Below, one piece after another: positions 42,601 through 53,197 of a stretch of 64,000 bases of DNA. Within the stretch, counting starts at the first letter, position 1, and every line of letters starts with the position of its first letter. A model generated the notes under the pieces. The model was not told the DNA's origin, ran no database searches, and worked only from the letters and a program-made list of their open reading frames with translations. Position numbers and translations under genes: made by a program. The stretch is from Actinomyces respiraculi (GTDB taxonomy: Bacteria > Actinomycetota > Actinomycetes > Actinomycetales > Actinomycetaceae), in assembly GCF_014595995.2 (NCBI RefSeq), contig NZ_CP063989.1, positions 806,001-870,000 of the forward strand, read 5' to 3'.

Positions 42601-44202
42601 TCAGAAGGTCAGCCCGAAGACTGGCACCCCGATCGTCAGCATGGCCAGCGTGATGAGGACGATGCCCGCCAGGTTCAGCCAGATGCCGGTGCGGACCATG
42701 TCTCCCATCTTGATGTAGCCGGAGCCGTAGGCCACGGCGTTCGGGGGAGTGGCCACGGGCAGCATGAACGCGAAGGTTGCGGACAGGGCCACGGGGACCA
42801 CCAGCAGCAGAATGTTCATCGGGTTGTCCGAGGTGATGCCGATACCGGTGGCCACGCCGCCCATGATGGGCAGGAACGCGGCGGCCGTGGCCGTGTTGGA
42901 GGTCAGCTCGGTCAGGAAGATGATCATCGTGGCAACCGCTGCCACGATCACCACGATCGGCAGCGTTCCCAGTCCCTTGGCCTGCTCACCGATCCACACC
43001 GACAAGCCCAGCTTGCCGAACATGGAGGACAGGGACAGGCCACCGCCGAACAGGAGCAGCACGTCCCACGGCAGCTCGTTGGCGGACTTCCAGTCCAGCA
43101 GGCGCCGGCCTTTGCTGTCCGCCGGGATGAGGAACAGCAGGGCGGCGCAGGTCATGGCGATCAGAGCGTCCGGGATCTTCAGCTCCGAGCCGATCTTGTC
43201 CAGCCAGATGGGCACGAACACCCAGGAGACGGCGGTCAGGACGAAGATGACGGCCATCAGTGCCTCTCCGCGTGACATCTTGCCCAGTTCCTTCCACTGC
43301 TGGGCGATGAGCTCGCGGCCGCCCGGGATCTCCGAGACCTCAGGCTTGAACAGCACGAAGGCCATGAGCCACCAGGCGAAACCCATGAGCGTCACTGCGA
43401 GCGGGGCGCCCAGGATCATCCACTGGCCGAATCCGATGTGGATGCCGTGGTTCTCGGAAAGGTAGGCCACCAGGAGGGCGTTGGGGGGCGTGCCGATGAT
43501 CGTGGCAACCGAGCCGATGGAGGCGGCGTAGGCGATGCCGAGCATCAAGGCGGTGGAGAACTTCTTGATCTTGTCGATGCCGCCCACCAGGTCTGAGACC
43601 AGGGCGAGCACGGACATGCCGATGGGGAGCATGACCACGGCCGTTGCCGTGTTGGACACCCACATGGAGAGGAATCCGGTGGCGATCATGAATCCCAGGA
43701 TCAGCTGCCGGGGCTTGGTGCCGACCACCATCACCACGCCCAGCGCGATGCGCCGGTGCAGGTTCCACCGCTGCATGGCCAGGGCCAACATGAACCCGCC
43801 CATGAACAGGAAGATCGTCTCCGACGCGTAGGGTGCGGCCGTCTCCTTGAAGGTCGACACCTGCATGGCCGGGAACAGCACCAGCGGCAGGAGCGCGGTG
43901 GCGGCGAGCGGGATCGCCTCGGTCATCCACCACACGCCCATGAGGATCGCGGCGGCTGCGACGGTGCGCAGCCCGGTGTCGGTGACGTCGGTGTAGGGCT
44001 TGTCCGCTGCCTCGGCTGCGGCCCGGCCCACCTCGTTGACCTGCTCTGCGCCGCCGGCCGGGAACAGGTAGTAGGCCAGCGCAGCCAGGGCCAGGCCGAC
44101 GAACAAGCCGATCAACCGTCGACGGACTGTGGCTTTGTCGGGAAGGTCCTCGTTGACAGCTGGCGCCTTGGAGGAGGATGTCAGGGTATGGGGAACGCTC
44201 AT
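42601..44202 (-). CDS. DASS/SLC13-family di- or tricarboxylate:sodium symporter
   Basis: 533 aa, about 12-13 membrane segments. Imports or exchanges C4-dicarboxylates such as succinate or fumarate. Two SNT motifs define the family: SNTATAVVMLP (183-193) and SNTATAAAFLP (435-445), each in a re-entrant hairpin, with GTPPNALLVAY (about 237-247) and ATPPNAVAYGSGY as matching partners. AGGAG with 6-base spacing selects the second Met of MNMS as start. fumC lies about 590 bases upstream in the divergent direction, so a role in fumarate/malate supply is plausible. The frame is open far upstream but that part is not protein-like. Confidence 0.92.
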   Translation of the reverse strand: MSVPHTLTSSSKAPAVNEDLPDKATVRRRLIGLFVGLALAALAYYLFPAGGAEQVNEVGRAAAEAADKPYTDVTDTGLRTVAAAAILMGVWWMTEAIPLAATALLPLVLFPAMQVSTFKETAAPYASETIFLFMGGFMLALAMQRWNLHRRIALGVVMVVGTKPRQLILGFMIATGFLSMWVSNTATAVVMLPIGMSVLALVSDLVGGIDKIKKFSTALMLGIAYAASIGSVATIIGTPPNALLVAYLSENHGIHIGFGQWMILGAPLAVTLMGFAWWLMAFVLFKPEVSEIPGGRELIAQQWKELGKMSRGEALMAVIFVLTAVSWVFVPIWLDKIGSELKIPDALIAMTCAALLFLIPADSKGRRLLDWKSANELPWDVLLLFGGGLSLSSMFGKLGLSVWIGEQAKGLGTLPIVVIVAAVATMIIFLTELTSNTATAAAFLPIMGGVATGIGITSDNPMNILLLVVPVALSATFAFMLPVATPPNAVAYGSGYIKMGDMVRTGIWLNLAGIVLITLAMLTIGVPVFGLTF

Positions 44203-44322
44203 GTTCATCTCCTGCGGGACGTGGGTGGGGAGAGCAGGCGGGGTAGACCGGACGCATAGGTGCCCACGATAGGGGTATTTGGTCCTAAATGTGTCGGAAT
44301 GCACACCCATGTTGTTCAGATG

Positions 44323-44413
44323 GGTTGTGCCCCCGGGGGAGTGGTGCCTCGTGCGTGGATTGGGCGCGACGCCAACTCTCAGTGGTTGTGCCCCCGGGGG
44401 AGTGGTGGCTCGT
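44323..44413. repeat. 30-bp direct repeat pair with CCCCCGGGGG core
   Basis: GGTTGTGCCCCCGGGGGAGT (44323-44342) and its continuation GGTGCCTCGT recur at 44384-44413 with one mismatch; starts are 61 bases apart. Each centre is a perfect 10-base palindrome. Confidence 0.8.
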
Positions 44414-44693
44414 CGGCATGCGACATCGGCGAGATTGCAGTCCGTTTTCCGCCGCGAGTCAGTTGCGTGGCGCTCCGTCCGCCTCGCCGTCGGCCGCGGC
44501 GCCGCCTCGCCCGTGGTGGCTGGGGGGACGAAGGACCCAGGAGTTGGGGTGCGCTTGAGAGGGCGGAGCAGGCGTGGTGACCGGTTCCTGAGTCCTGGGC
44601 GGTGTCCGACGGCGCCCCCGCAGCTCCCGACGGCGTCCCGGCGGCTCCCGCGCCACCCTCGGCCGCCGGGGCGCGACGTCGTCAGGTCACGAT

Positions 44694-44738
44694 GCTGGCA
44701 GTGCTGGCAGTGCTGGCAGTGCTGGCAGTGCAGGCAGT
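44694..44738. repeat. Five 9-bp tandem repeats upstream of fumC
   Basis: GCTGGCAGT repeated four times plus one GCAGGCAGT, ending 50 bases before the fumC start; such arrays can slip and alter promoter spacing. Confidence 0.85.
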
Positions 44739-44788
44739 AGGACGCCCGTCCTCGCCTACGAACGTCCCCGGCCCGATAGCCTGGGATC

Positions 44789-46210
<1,422 letters not shown>

Positions 46211-46229
46211 GGTTCTGCCCAACCCATCC

Positions 46230-46274
46230 GCCAGCGGCGTCGTCACCCCGTACGAGGGTGGCGGCGCCGCTGGC
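46230..46274 (+). terminator. Hairpin after fumC
   Basis: GCCAGCGGCG (46230-46239) pairs with CGCCGCTGGC (46265-46274), with an additional CACCC/GGGTG stem inside; 20 bases after the stop codon, no T run. Confidence 0.6.
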
Positions 46275-46471
46275 GTGTGGAGCAGTGCGTCGGTGCGCGA
46301 GACCCCCGCGCGCCGGTACTCCTGGCGGCGCTGCTGGCGCCAGGGGCAGTGGCATCGGTTCCTGACCCGCCCCGGTCTGGCGCCGCCCGAGCGACTCGGC
46401 GGCAGGAATAGCGAAACCACCCGTCCGGTTCAAACCGTCGTTGTCTGTTCGTCGTCGAGAATCGAGTTGTG

Positions 46472-46858
46472 ATGTTTGCCGCTGGCATGGTCTTTGCCGT
46501 CCTGGCCGCTGCCCTCCACGTCCTCATCTTCTACATGGAGTCCATCGCCTGGGAGGGGCCGCTGGCCCGCTCGACCTTCGGCGGTACGCCCGAGGAGGCC
46601 CGGCCGCACGCCTTCTACGCCTTCAACCAGGGTTTCTACAACCTCTTCCTGGCCCTGCAGGCGCTGATTGGCGTCGCGCTCGCGGCCCTGGGGCACACGG
46701 GAGTCGGGGCCGCCCTCATGCTTGCCGGCACCGGGGCGATGCTGGCAGCGGCGCTCGTCCTGGGAGTGTCCTCGGCGCCCCACCGTGTTGCGGCCGCCAA
46801 GCAGGGGGCCCTGCCGCTGCTGGCCGTCGCTTCCACAGTCGTGGCGCTCCTGGCCTGA
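46472..46858 (+). CDS. DUF1304 small membrane protein
   Basis: 128 aa, four membrane helices (about 3-22, 48-70, 77-97, 104-127). MVFAVLAAALHVLIFYMESI then LARSTFGG and AFYAFNQGFYNLFLA are the conserved DUF1304 pattern. Function unknown. GTG at 46469 directly before the ATG is an alternative start. Converges on padR. Confidence 0.85.
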   Translation: MFAAGMVFAVLAAALHVLIFYMESIAWEGPLARSTFGGTPEEARPHAFYAFNQGFYNLFLALQALIGVALAALGHTGVGAALMLAGTGAMLAAALVLGVSSAPHRVAAAKQGALPLLAVASTVVALLA

Positions 46859-47014
46859 TCCGGTCCAGGACCCGCTGCGGCTCCGCCGTCGGCACATCAC
46901 TCGATTCGCCCGAGTAGGCGGTCGGGCGCGCCTCGTTGGGCATCCGACCTCATGGCCTGGGGGTGTCAGCCCACCGGCGCCGACGGCGTAGGCGGTGTGT
47001 GAGGCGGGCGGGGC

Positions 47015-47536
47015 TCAGACGCTCTCGCCCAGCTGCTCGTGCAGCCAGGCGAGCTCGGCCTGGCGGGCGGCGCGAGCGATCAGGAGCATGGCCCGCCGGT
47101 AGGGGTCGGTCTCCTGGGCGAGCCGCCGGGGGACGCCGTCGTCGGTGAAGAAGGCCGGGGCCGTCTCCATGGCGGCCAGGCGCCGCCTGAGGACGGCCTC
47201 GCGCTCGCCCGCATCGGGCAGGTGGGATAAGAAGGCGAGCACCATCATGAAGCGGGGCATGGACTCGACGTCCGCGCCGTTGACGTCGCGCAGGAGGGCG
47301 TGCAGGCGCTCGCGGCCCGCGTCTGTGAGGGTGAGAACCTGGCGGGAGCGCCCGCGGGCTCCGGCGTCCTGGCTGCGCGTCACCATCCCCGCGCGCTCGA
47401 GTCGTAAGAGCGCGGGGTAGAGGGCGCCGTCGGACAAGCGGGTGCCGGGGCCGGAGAGGTCGAGCAGACGGCGGCGGATCTCGTAGCCGTGGAGGGGGCC
47501 GTCGTCGAGAAGGCCGAGGATCTGGAGGTCGAGCAC
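47015..47536 (-). CDS. PadR-family transcriptional regulator
   Basis: 173 aa. N-terminal winged helix: LDLQILGLLDDGPLHGYEIR, LSDGALYPALLRLERAGMV, then the wing RSRQVLTLTDAGRERL; a C-terminal helical dimerisation domain (about 90-173). Divergent from the osmoprotectant operon with an imperfect palindrome between the starts, so it probably controls itself and possibly that operon. Ligand unknown. Confidence 0.9.
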   Translation of the reverse strand: MLDLQILGLLDDGPLHGYEIRRRLLDLSGPGTRLSDGALYPALLRLERAGMVTRSQDAGARGRSRQVLTLTDAGRERLHALLRDVNGADVESMPRFMMVLAFLSHLPDAGEREAVLRRRLAAMETAPAFFTDDGVPRRLAQETDPYRRAMLLIARAARQAELAWLHEQLGESV

Positions 47537-47555
47537 CGGGCCATGCTACCCCAGG

Positions 47556-47576
47556 TTTACATCGAATCGACATAAA
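47556..47576. promoter_or_regulatory. Palindromic site between padR and the Opu-type operon
   Basis: TTTACATCGA and TCGACATAAA flank one central base: arms match 8 of 10 as an inverted repeat and contain ACAT/ATGT elements common in PadR boxes. Lies 20 bases before the padR start codon and about 50 before the ATPase start. Confidence 0.45.
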
Positions 47577-47625
47577 CGGGGGGTGTGCACTACGGTGGAT
47601 GCCGTTATCGACAGGAAGGTCCCCC

Positions 47626-48495
47626 ATGACCACCCCGACGGCGCCCTCCTCTGCGCGCCCCGGCACCAGCGCCCCGAGCCTCCGCCACGCCCCGGCCCTC
47701 ACCTTTGAGGCCGTCACCAAGCGCTACCGCGGCACCGCCGCCCCCGCCGTGGACTGCTTCGGCGCCACACTCGCAGCCGGTCACGTCACCGTTCTGCTCG
47801 GCTCCTCCGGCTGTGGCAAGACCACCCTGCTGCGCATGGTCAACCGCATGGTCGACCCCACCTCAGGCAGGATCCTGCTCGACGGCGAGGACATCGCCGA
47901 CCGCAACCCCGTCACCTTGCGCCGCTCCATTGGCTACGTCATGCAAAACGCCGGGCTCCTGCCGCACCGCCGCGTCATCGACAACATCACCCTCGTCCCC
48001 AGGCTCGACGGCGTCCCCCGCGATACCGCCCGCCAGCGCGCCGCCGAGCTCATGGACATGCTTGGCCTGGCGAGCACGCTCGCCGAGCGTTACCCCCACG
48101 AGCTCTCCGGGGGACAGGCCCAGCGCGTCGGAGTTGCCCGCGCCCTCGCCTCCGACCCCGGGATCCTGCTCATGGACGAGCCCTTCGGGGCCGTCGACCC
48201 CCTCGTGCGCCGCGAGCTCCAGCGCGAGCTGTGGCGCATCCAGAGCGGCCTGGCCAAGACCATCGTCTTCGTCACCCACGACGTCGACGAGGCCCTGGCC
48301 CTCGGTGACGACATCATCCTCCTGGGCGAGGGCGCCCAGGTCGCCCAGCGCGGTACGGGCAGCGAGCTGCTCCAGACGCCGGCCGACGACTTCGTCGTGC
48401 GCTTCCTCGGACTCGACGACGACGCCCGCGCCCGCCGGCTGCGCCAGGTCGCCGACGCCACCGACGTGTGCCCCGGGGCTGGAGCGCACTCGTGA
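47626..48495 (+). CDS. Osmoprotectant (glycine betaine/choline-type) ABC transporter ATP-binding protein
   Basis: 289 aa. Walker A GSSGCGKT (59-66), signature LSGGQ (160-164), Walker B ILLMDEP (180-186), VTHDVDEA. It is the OpuA/OpuC-type ATPase but lacks the C-terminal CBS pair of many ProV/OpuCA proteins, ending soon after the core. AGGAAGG precedes the ATG; the frame opening at 47599 is not used. First of four overlapping genes that together form a complete uptake system. Substrate specificity within quaternary ammonium compounds is not decided by sequence alone. Confidence 0.9.
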   Translation: MTTPTAPSSARPGTSAPSLRHAPALTFEAVTKRYRGTAAPAVDCFGATLAAGHVTVLLGSSGCGKTTLLRMVNRMVDPTSGRILLDGEDIADRNPVTLRRSIGYVMQNAGLLPHRRVIDNITLVPRLDGVPRDTARQRAAELMDMLGLASTLAERYPHELSGGQAQRVGVARALASDPGILLMDEPFGAVDPLVRRELQRELWRIQSGLAKTIVFVTHDVDEALALGDDIILLGEGAQVAQRGTGSELLQTPADDFVVRFLGLDDDARARRLRQVADATDVCPGAGAHS

Positions 48496-49169
48496 CCTGG
48501 GTCCTCGCCAACCTGCCGCTGCTCGGCCAGTACACGCTTGCGCACCTGACCCAGGCAGTGCCCGCCATCATCGCCACCTTCCTGCTCGCCGTGCCCGCAG
48601 CCCGGCTGGCTCGCCTGTCACGCCCCGTGCGCAGCCTGCTCGTCACCGGCTCCTCACTGCTCTACGCCATCCCCTCCCTCGCCCTGTTCATCGTCCTGCC
48701 CCTCATCATCGGCACCGGCGTGCGCGACACCCTCAATGTCATCGTGGCCCTGACCCTCTACGGCCTGGCCCTCATGGTCCCCGCCGCCGTCGAGGCCCTC
48801 GAGTCCGTCGACCGGGGCCCTCTCGCCGCCGCCACCGCCATGGGCATGGGCATCGAGCGCCGCTTCCTCACCGTCGAGCTGCCCCTGGCGGGCCCCGCCC
48901 TCCTGGCCGGGCTGCGGGTCGTGACCGTCTCGACGATCTCACTGACCACCGTCGGCGCGGTGCTGGGCGTGCGCAGTCTCGGCTTCCTCTTCACCGACGG
49001 CTTCCAGCGCGGGCTCTGGAGTGAGGTCCTCAGCGGCCTGGTCCTCACCGTCGCCCTCGCGCTCATCCTCGACTTGCTCGTCGTCGCCGTCGGCCGGCTG
49101 CTCATGCCGTGGACCCGGCGCAGGCGCCCGAGCAACACGGGTGGCGAGACCGAGGAGGCCGCAGCATGA
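48492..49169 (+). CDS. Osmoprotectant ABC transporter permease 1
   Basis: 225 aa from a GTG that overlaps the ATPase stop (GTGA). Five to six membrane helices; the EAA loop with AAATAMGMGIERRFLTVELPLAGP (about 117-140) binds the ATPase. OpuCB/OpuCD-type binding-protein-dependent permease. Its stop overlaps the next start. Confidence 0.9.
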   Translation: MTWVLANLPLLGQYTLAHLTQAVPAIIATFLLAVPAARLARLSRPVRSLLVTGSSLLYAIPSLALFIVLPLIIGTGVRDTLNVIVALTLYGLALMVPAAVEALESVDRGPLAAATAMGMGIERRFLTVELPLAGPALLAGLRVVTVSTISLTTVGAVLGVRSLGFLFTDGFQRGLWSEVLSGLVLTVALALILDLLVVAVGRLLMPWTRRRRPSNTGGETEEAAA

Positions 49170-49840
49170 CGAACCTGCTCGCCGCACTCGCCTACATCGC
49201 CGACCCCGCCAACTGGTCCGGCTCCCTCGGCATCGCCCACCTGCTCACCGAGCACGTCATTTACTCCCTCCTGGGCGTGGTCATCGCCGCCGCCGTCGGC
49301 GTGCCGCTCGGCTGGGCCGTGGGGCACAGCGGCAGAGGCCGTGACGCCGTCGCCGCCTTCTCGGGAGCGGCTCGCGCCCTGCCGACCCTGGGCCTGGTTA
49401 CCGTCCTCGGCCTCTGGCTGGGCATCGGACTGACCGCGCCCCTGCTGGCTTTCGCCGTCCTGGCCCTACCCAGCGTCCTGGCCGGTGCCTACGCGGGCGT
49501 CGAGTCCGCTGACCGCCTCGCCGTGGACGCCGCCCGCGCCTCAGGCATGACCGAGCTGCAGGTCCTGGCCCGCGTGGAGGTCCCGCTCGGCGCCCCGCTG
49601 CTCGTCGGCGGCCTGCGCGCAGCCGTCCTGCAGGTCATTGCCACCGCCACCCTCGCCGCCTACACGGGTGCCGGCGGGCTGGGACGGCTGATGTTCCTCG
49701 GTCTCAAGACGCAGGACTACCCGATGATGCTCGCCTCCGCGCTGCTCGTCATCGCCCTGGCCCTGGTCAGTGACATCGTCTTCCTTCCTCTCCAGAGGCT
49801 CGCCGTACCGGCAGGCTCCCGTCCCCGAAAGGACACCTGA
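49166..49840 (+). CDS. Osmoprotectant ABC transporter permease 2
   Basis: 224 aa, six membrane helices; EAA-type loop DAARASGMTELQVLARVEVP (about 124-143). Starts inside the permease 1 stop (ATGA). With permease 1 it forms the heterodimeric channel. The stop shares one base with the start of the binding protein gene. Confidence 0.9.
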   Translation: MTNLLAALAYIADPANWSGSLGIAHLLTEHVIYSLLGVVIAAAVGVPLGWAVGHSGRGRDAVAAFSGAARALPTLGLVTVLGLWLGIGLTAPLLAFAVLALPSVLAGAYAGVESADRLAVDAARASGMTELQVLARVEVPLGAPLLVGGLRAAVLQVIATATLAAYTGAGGLGRLMFLGLKTQDYPMMLASALLVIALALVSDIVFLPLQRLAVPAGSRPRKDT

Positions 49841-50787
49841 TGATGATGAACACCCTCACACGCCGCTCGCTGCTCACCGGCGCGGGCGCGCTCGCCGCCG
49901 CTACCGTCCTGGCCGCCTGCTCCTCCTCCGACCCGCTGTCCGAGACGCCGTCCGGAGGCAGTGCCAGCAGGGACAACAGCACCCTGACAACCATCGTCGT
50001 CGGATCCCAGCAGTACTACTCCAACGAGATCCTCGCCGAGATCTACGCCCAGGCCATCGAGCACGCGGGCCTGGACGTCGACCGCCAGTTCCAGATCGGC
50101 CAGCGCGAGATCTACATGCCCGAGTTGACCAAGGGCTCCATCCACGTCATCCCCGAGTACGTCGGCAACCTCCTGCAGTACCTCGACGGCGACACCTCCG
50201 CCACCGACGCCGACGCTCTGCACGCCGCCCTCGTCAAGGCGCTGCCCCAGGGCCTGACCGCCTACCGCCACGCCGAGGCCACCGACCAGGACTCCTACAC
50301 GGTCACCGCCGCCCTCGCCCAGGAGCGCGGCCTGGTCACCCTCGCGGACCTGGCGAAGCTGGGCCGCACCGTCAAGGTGGCCGCCAACTCCGAGTTCGCC
50401 ACCCGCCCCTACGGCCCGCAGGGCCTCACGCGGGAGTACGACGTCGACGCCGAGGTGACACCGGTGGAGGACTCCGGTGGCCCGCTGACCGTCAAGGCCC
50501 TTCTCGACGGCGACGTCGACGTCGCGGACATCTACACCTCGGACCCCGCCATCGAGGACAACGGCCTGACCGTCCTGGAGGACCCGAAGGGCCTGATCCT
50601 GCCCCAGAACGTCGTTCCCGTCGTGGCCGACGGTCTGCCCTCCGCCGTGCGCACGGCTGTCGAGCAGGTCCAGGCGGCCCTGACCTCCTCCGAGCTGCGC
50701 GCGCTCAACAAGCGTTCGACCTCCGAGGGGCTGGAGTCAGCGAAGATCGCGAAGGACTGGCTGACCGCCCAGGGGCTCCTGGGCTGA
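49840..50787 (+). CDS. Osmoprotectant-binding lipoprotein (OpuAC-type domain)
   Basis: 315 aa. Signal peptide with twin-arginine-like TRRSLLTGAGALAAATVLAAC; lipobox Cys27, so a surface-anchored lipoprotein. The mature part IVVGSQQYYSNEILAEIYAQ, GQREIYMPELTKGSIHVIPE and VDVADIYTSDPAIEDNGL is OsmF/OpuCC-like. It delivers substrate to the two permeases encoded upstream. Last gene of the operon; converges on a LacI regulator. Confidence 0.92.
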   Translation: MMMNTLTRRSLLTGAGALAAATVLAACSSSDPLSETPSGGSASRDNSTLTTIVVGSQQYYSNEILAEIYAQAIEHAGLDVDRQFQIGQREIYMPELTKGSIHVIPEYVGNLLQYLDGDTSATDADALHAALVKALPQGLTAYRHAEATDQDSYTVTAALAQERGLVTLADLAKLGRTVKVAANSEFATRPYGPQGLTREYDVDAEVTPVEDSGGPLTVKALLDGDVDVADIYTSDPAIEDNGLTVLEDPKGLILPQNVVPVVADGLPSAVRTAVEQVQAALTSSELRALNKRSTSEGLESAKIAKDWLTAQGLLG

Positions 50788-50816
50788 CCCAGGACTCTCG
50801 GCGCTGGCCGGGCTGA

Positions 50817-51857
50817 TCAGCGCTGCCCGGGCGCGGCCGCGGTCGAGTCCCTGGCGACCAGACGCGGCACGATCACCTGCTCGGTCGGCAGGTAGCTGTT
50901 CGCGGCGCGACCGATCGCACGCTCCAGCGCCAGCCGGGCCATGAGGTCCGGGTTCTGGTCGATCGTCGTCAGCGACACCGGCCCGGCATGCGCCCGTCGC
51001 GCATTGTCGAAGCCGACGACGCTGACCTGCACCGGCACGTGCACCCCGGCCGCCTGGAGGCCGAGCACGATGCCACCGGCCACCCGGTCGTTGAAGGCGA
51101 CGACGCCGGTCGGCAGGTGCTCCAGCCCGCCCGCGGCCTGCGCCCGCACCACCATGGTGGCGGCTGCCGCCAGGCCGTGCTCCTGCTCCAGGCCGCCCGG
51201 CAGTATCTCGGCCTCACCGCTCAGCCCGTGCGAGCCCATCGCCTCCAGGTACCCGGCGCTGCGCTCCGCGGAGGACGGCGCCGCCCCGCCGTCGACATGG
51301 ACGATCCTGCGGTGCCCGAGGGAGACCAGGTGGTCGACCGCGAGGCCCACCCCGCCGCGGTCGTCGATCCTGATGATGTCCACCGCCGCGCAGGAGATCG
51401 GGCGGGCGACCGTGACCACCGGCACCTCGTCGGACAGGACGCGCAGGCGCGCCACCCCCGTCGATGGCGCCACCATGATGAGTGCGTCGACGCGGTCGCG
51501 CAGCAGGGTCTCGGCGGCACGGCGGTCATCGATCGTGTCGATGACCGCGGACAGCACAAGGCGGTGCGTGGGGACGCGTTCGGCCGCGTGGTAGAGGCTC
51601 TCGACCAGCGCGGCGTGGAAGGGCTGGTGAACGGCGAAGGTCACCCCGATGAGGCCCGAGCGTGCCGAGCGCAGGGCCCGTGCCCGCTGGTCCGTGCGGT
51701 ACCCCAGCCGCTTGGCGACGGCCTTGACACGACGCCGAGTCTCGTCGGAGGCGCCGGCCGCGTCCCTCATGACGATCGAGGCCATGGACACCGAGCAGTT
51801 GGCCTCCCGGGCGACGTCAACCAGGGTCACTCTCCTGCCCTTGCCCCCCTCGGCCAT
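50817..51857 (-). CDS. LacI-family transcriptional regulator
   Basis: 346 aa. HTH VTLVDVAREANCSVSMASIV followed by the hinge ASDETRRRVKAVAKRLGYRT, then a periplasmic-binding-protein-like core with SLGHRRIVHVDGG, VVAFNDRVAGGIVLGL and SVVGFDNARRA. Divergent from the inositol/sugar operon at 52172, which it probably represses. It lies convergent to the osmoprotectant operon, with which it has no apparent link. Confidence 0.92.
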   Translation of the reverse strand: MAEGGKGRRVTLVDVAREANCSVSMASIVMRDAAGASDETRRRVKAVAKRLGYRTDQRARALRSARSGLIGVTFAVHQPFHAALVESLYHAAERVPTHRLVLSAVIDTIDDRRAAETLLRDRVDALIMVAPSTGVARLRVLSDEVPVVTVARPISCAAVDIIRIDDRGGVGLAVDHLVSLGHRRIVHVDGGAAPSSAERSAGYLEAMGSHGLSGEAEILPGGLEQEHGLAAAATMVVRAQAAGGLEHLPTGVVAFNDRVAGGIVLGLQAAGVHVPVQVSVVGFDNARRAHAGPVSLTTIDQNPDLMARLALERAIGRAANSYLPTEQVIVPRLVARDSTAAAPGQR

Positions 51858-52171
51858 GTGGTCCTCCGTCCCTGTGCGTCACTGCGTGCCCGGCACACCC
51901 AATCGTGTGTGCGCCGCCACAGTGGCGGGCGGCGTCCTGGCCGCACTCTACGCGATTGCATGATGAGAATTATAGAACGTTCCGTCGAAAGACTCTGTCG
52001 TATAAACGTTGGTATGGCAATGAAAACCCTCGGTTGATGACGCAGACTTCGTGAGCTCATGTTCTAGCGTCATTGCAACGTACTACCGTCGCAAACGTCG
52101 CCGGGACCCGCAGCGAGGACGCTGTTGGGCCCGGCTTCTTCACCCAGACCATGACGAAGGAGTCAAGAACC
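51858..52171. promoter_or_regulatory. Divergent regulatory region of LacI gene and sugar operon
   Basis: 314 bases, markedly AT-rich around 51950-52030. The best operator candidate is TAGAACGTTCCG (51973-51984), containing the perfect 8-base palindrome GAACGTTC (51975-51982), a CpG-centred motif of the LacI type; TATAAACGTTGG at 52000-52011 carries a second AACGTT. Core promoter elements could not be fixed. Confidence 0.45.
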
Positions 52172-53197
52172 ATGACACCCCCGAAGCCCTTGCGAACAGC
52201 ACTCATCGGTGCTGGACGCATCGGCACCCACCACGCCAACGCCATCGCCCACGACCTGCACACAGCGACCCTCGTCGCCGTCGTCGACCCCCGCACCGAC
52301 GCCGCCACCACCGTGGCCGAGCAGACGGGAGCGCGCCCCGAGTCGGAGACTGCAGCCGTCCTCACCGACCCGCAGATCGACGCCGTCGTCATCACCACCC
52401 CGGCAGCCCTGCACCGCGACCTCATCATCGAGGCGGCCCGAGCCGGCAAGCACATCTTCACCGAGAAGCCCATCACCACCGAGCTGAGCGAGGCCGACGA
52501 GTGCGTAGCCGCGGCCCGCGAGGCAGACGTCATCCTCCAGGTCGGCTTCAACCGACGTTTTGCCCCCGGCTTCGTCGCCGCACGGGCAGCCGTCGACGAC
52601 GGACGCGTCGGCACCCCGCAGCTGCTGCGCTCCCTCACCCGTGACCCGGGGCCCTACGGCGGCGACCCCGCACGGACTCCGCTGTGGACGATCTTCCTGG
52701 AGACCCTCATCCATGACTTCGACACGCTGCGCTTCCTCAACCCCGGCTCCGAGGTCACCGAGGTCACCGCCCACGCCGACGCCCTCGTGCGCCCCGACGC
52801 CCGGGACGCAGGCTTCCTCGACACCTCGGTGGTCCACCTGCGTTTCGACAACGGCGCCTTCGCCACCGCCGAGGCCTCCTTCAGCGCGACCTACGGCTAT
52901 GACGTGCGCGGTGAGGTCTTCGGCGACGGCGGCATGGCCGTCGCCGGCTCCGGGCGCACCAGCGACATGGAGTACTACGGCCCGGCCGGGGTCTCCTACG
53001 ACACCTCACGAGCCGACACCGACCTGCTTCACGGGGCCTACGTCGCCGAGTTCGCCGCCTTCGTCGAGGCCAGCAACGGGGCCGACGTCGCCATCCCCAC
53101 GGGTGAGGACGGCGTCAAGGCGCTGGAGATCGCCCGCGCCGCGATCCTGTCCGTCCAGCAGTCCCGGACCGTCGCCCTCACGGAGGTCGCCCGATGA
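52172..53197 (+). CDS. Gfo/Idh/MocA-family dehydrogenase (inositol 2-dehydrogenase-like)
   Basis: 341 aa, NAD(P)-dependent. Rossmann motif ALIGAGRIGTHHA (about 9-21), the family's catalytic-lysine motif FTEKPITTE (about 93-101), GFNRRFAPGF, and a C-terminal substrate domain with LIHDFDTLRFL. AAGGAG precedes the ATG. Operon partners (TIM-barrel isomerase and sugar porter) and the LacI regulator suggest inositol or a related cyclitol/sugar acid as substrate; this is inference. Confidence 0.88.
   Translation: MTPPKPLRTALIGAGRIGTHHANAIAHDLHTATLVAVVDPRTDAATTVAEQTGARPESETAAVLTDPQIDAVVITTPAALHRDLIIEAARAGKHIFTEKPITTELSEADECVAAAREADVILQVGFNRRFAPGFVAARAAVDDGRVGTPQLLRSLTRDPGPYGGDPARTPLWTIFLETLIHDFDTLRFLNPGSEVTEVTAHADALVRPDARDAGFLDTSVVHLRFDNGAFATAEASFSATYGYDVRGEVFGDGGMAVAGSGRTSDMEYYGPAGVSYDTSRADTDLLHGAYVAEFAAFVEASNGADVAIPTGEDGVKALEIARAAILSVQQSRTVALTEVAR

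Larger units (their letters stand above)
44203..44788. other. Divergent spacer between DASS transporter and fumC, repeat-rich
   Basis: 586 bases without a supported gene. Must contain both promoters. It holds a 30-base direct repeat and a 9-base tandem repeat described separately. Short frames on both strands are repeat-driven and lack ribosome binding sites. Confidence 0.5.

Noticed and set aside
47581-47625. Riboswitch in the leader of the osmoprotectant operon
   Set aside because: The leader is too short and shows no conserved aptamer-like structure.
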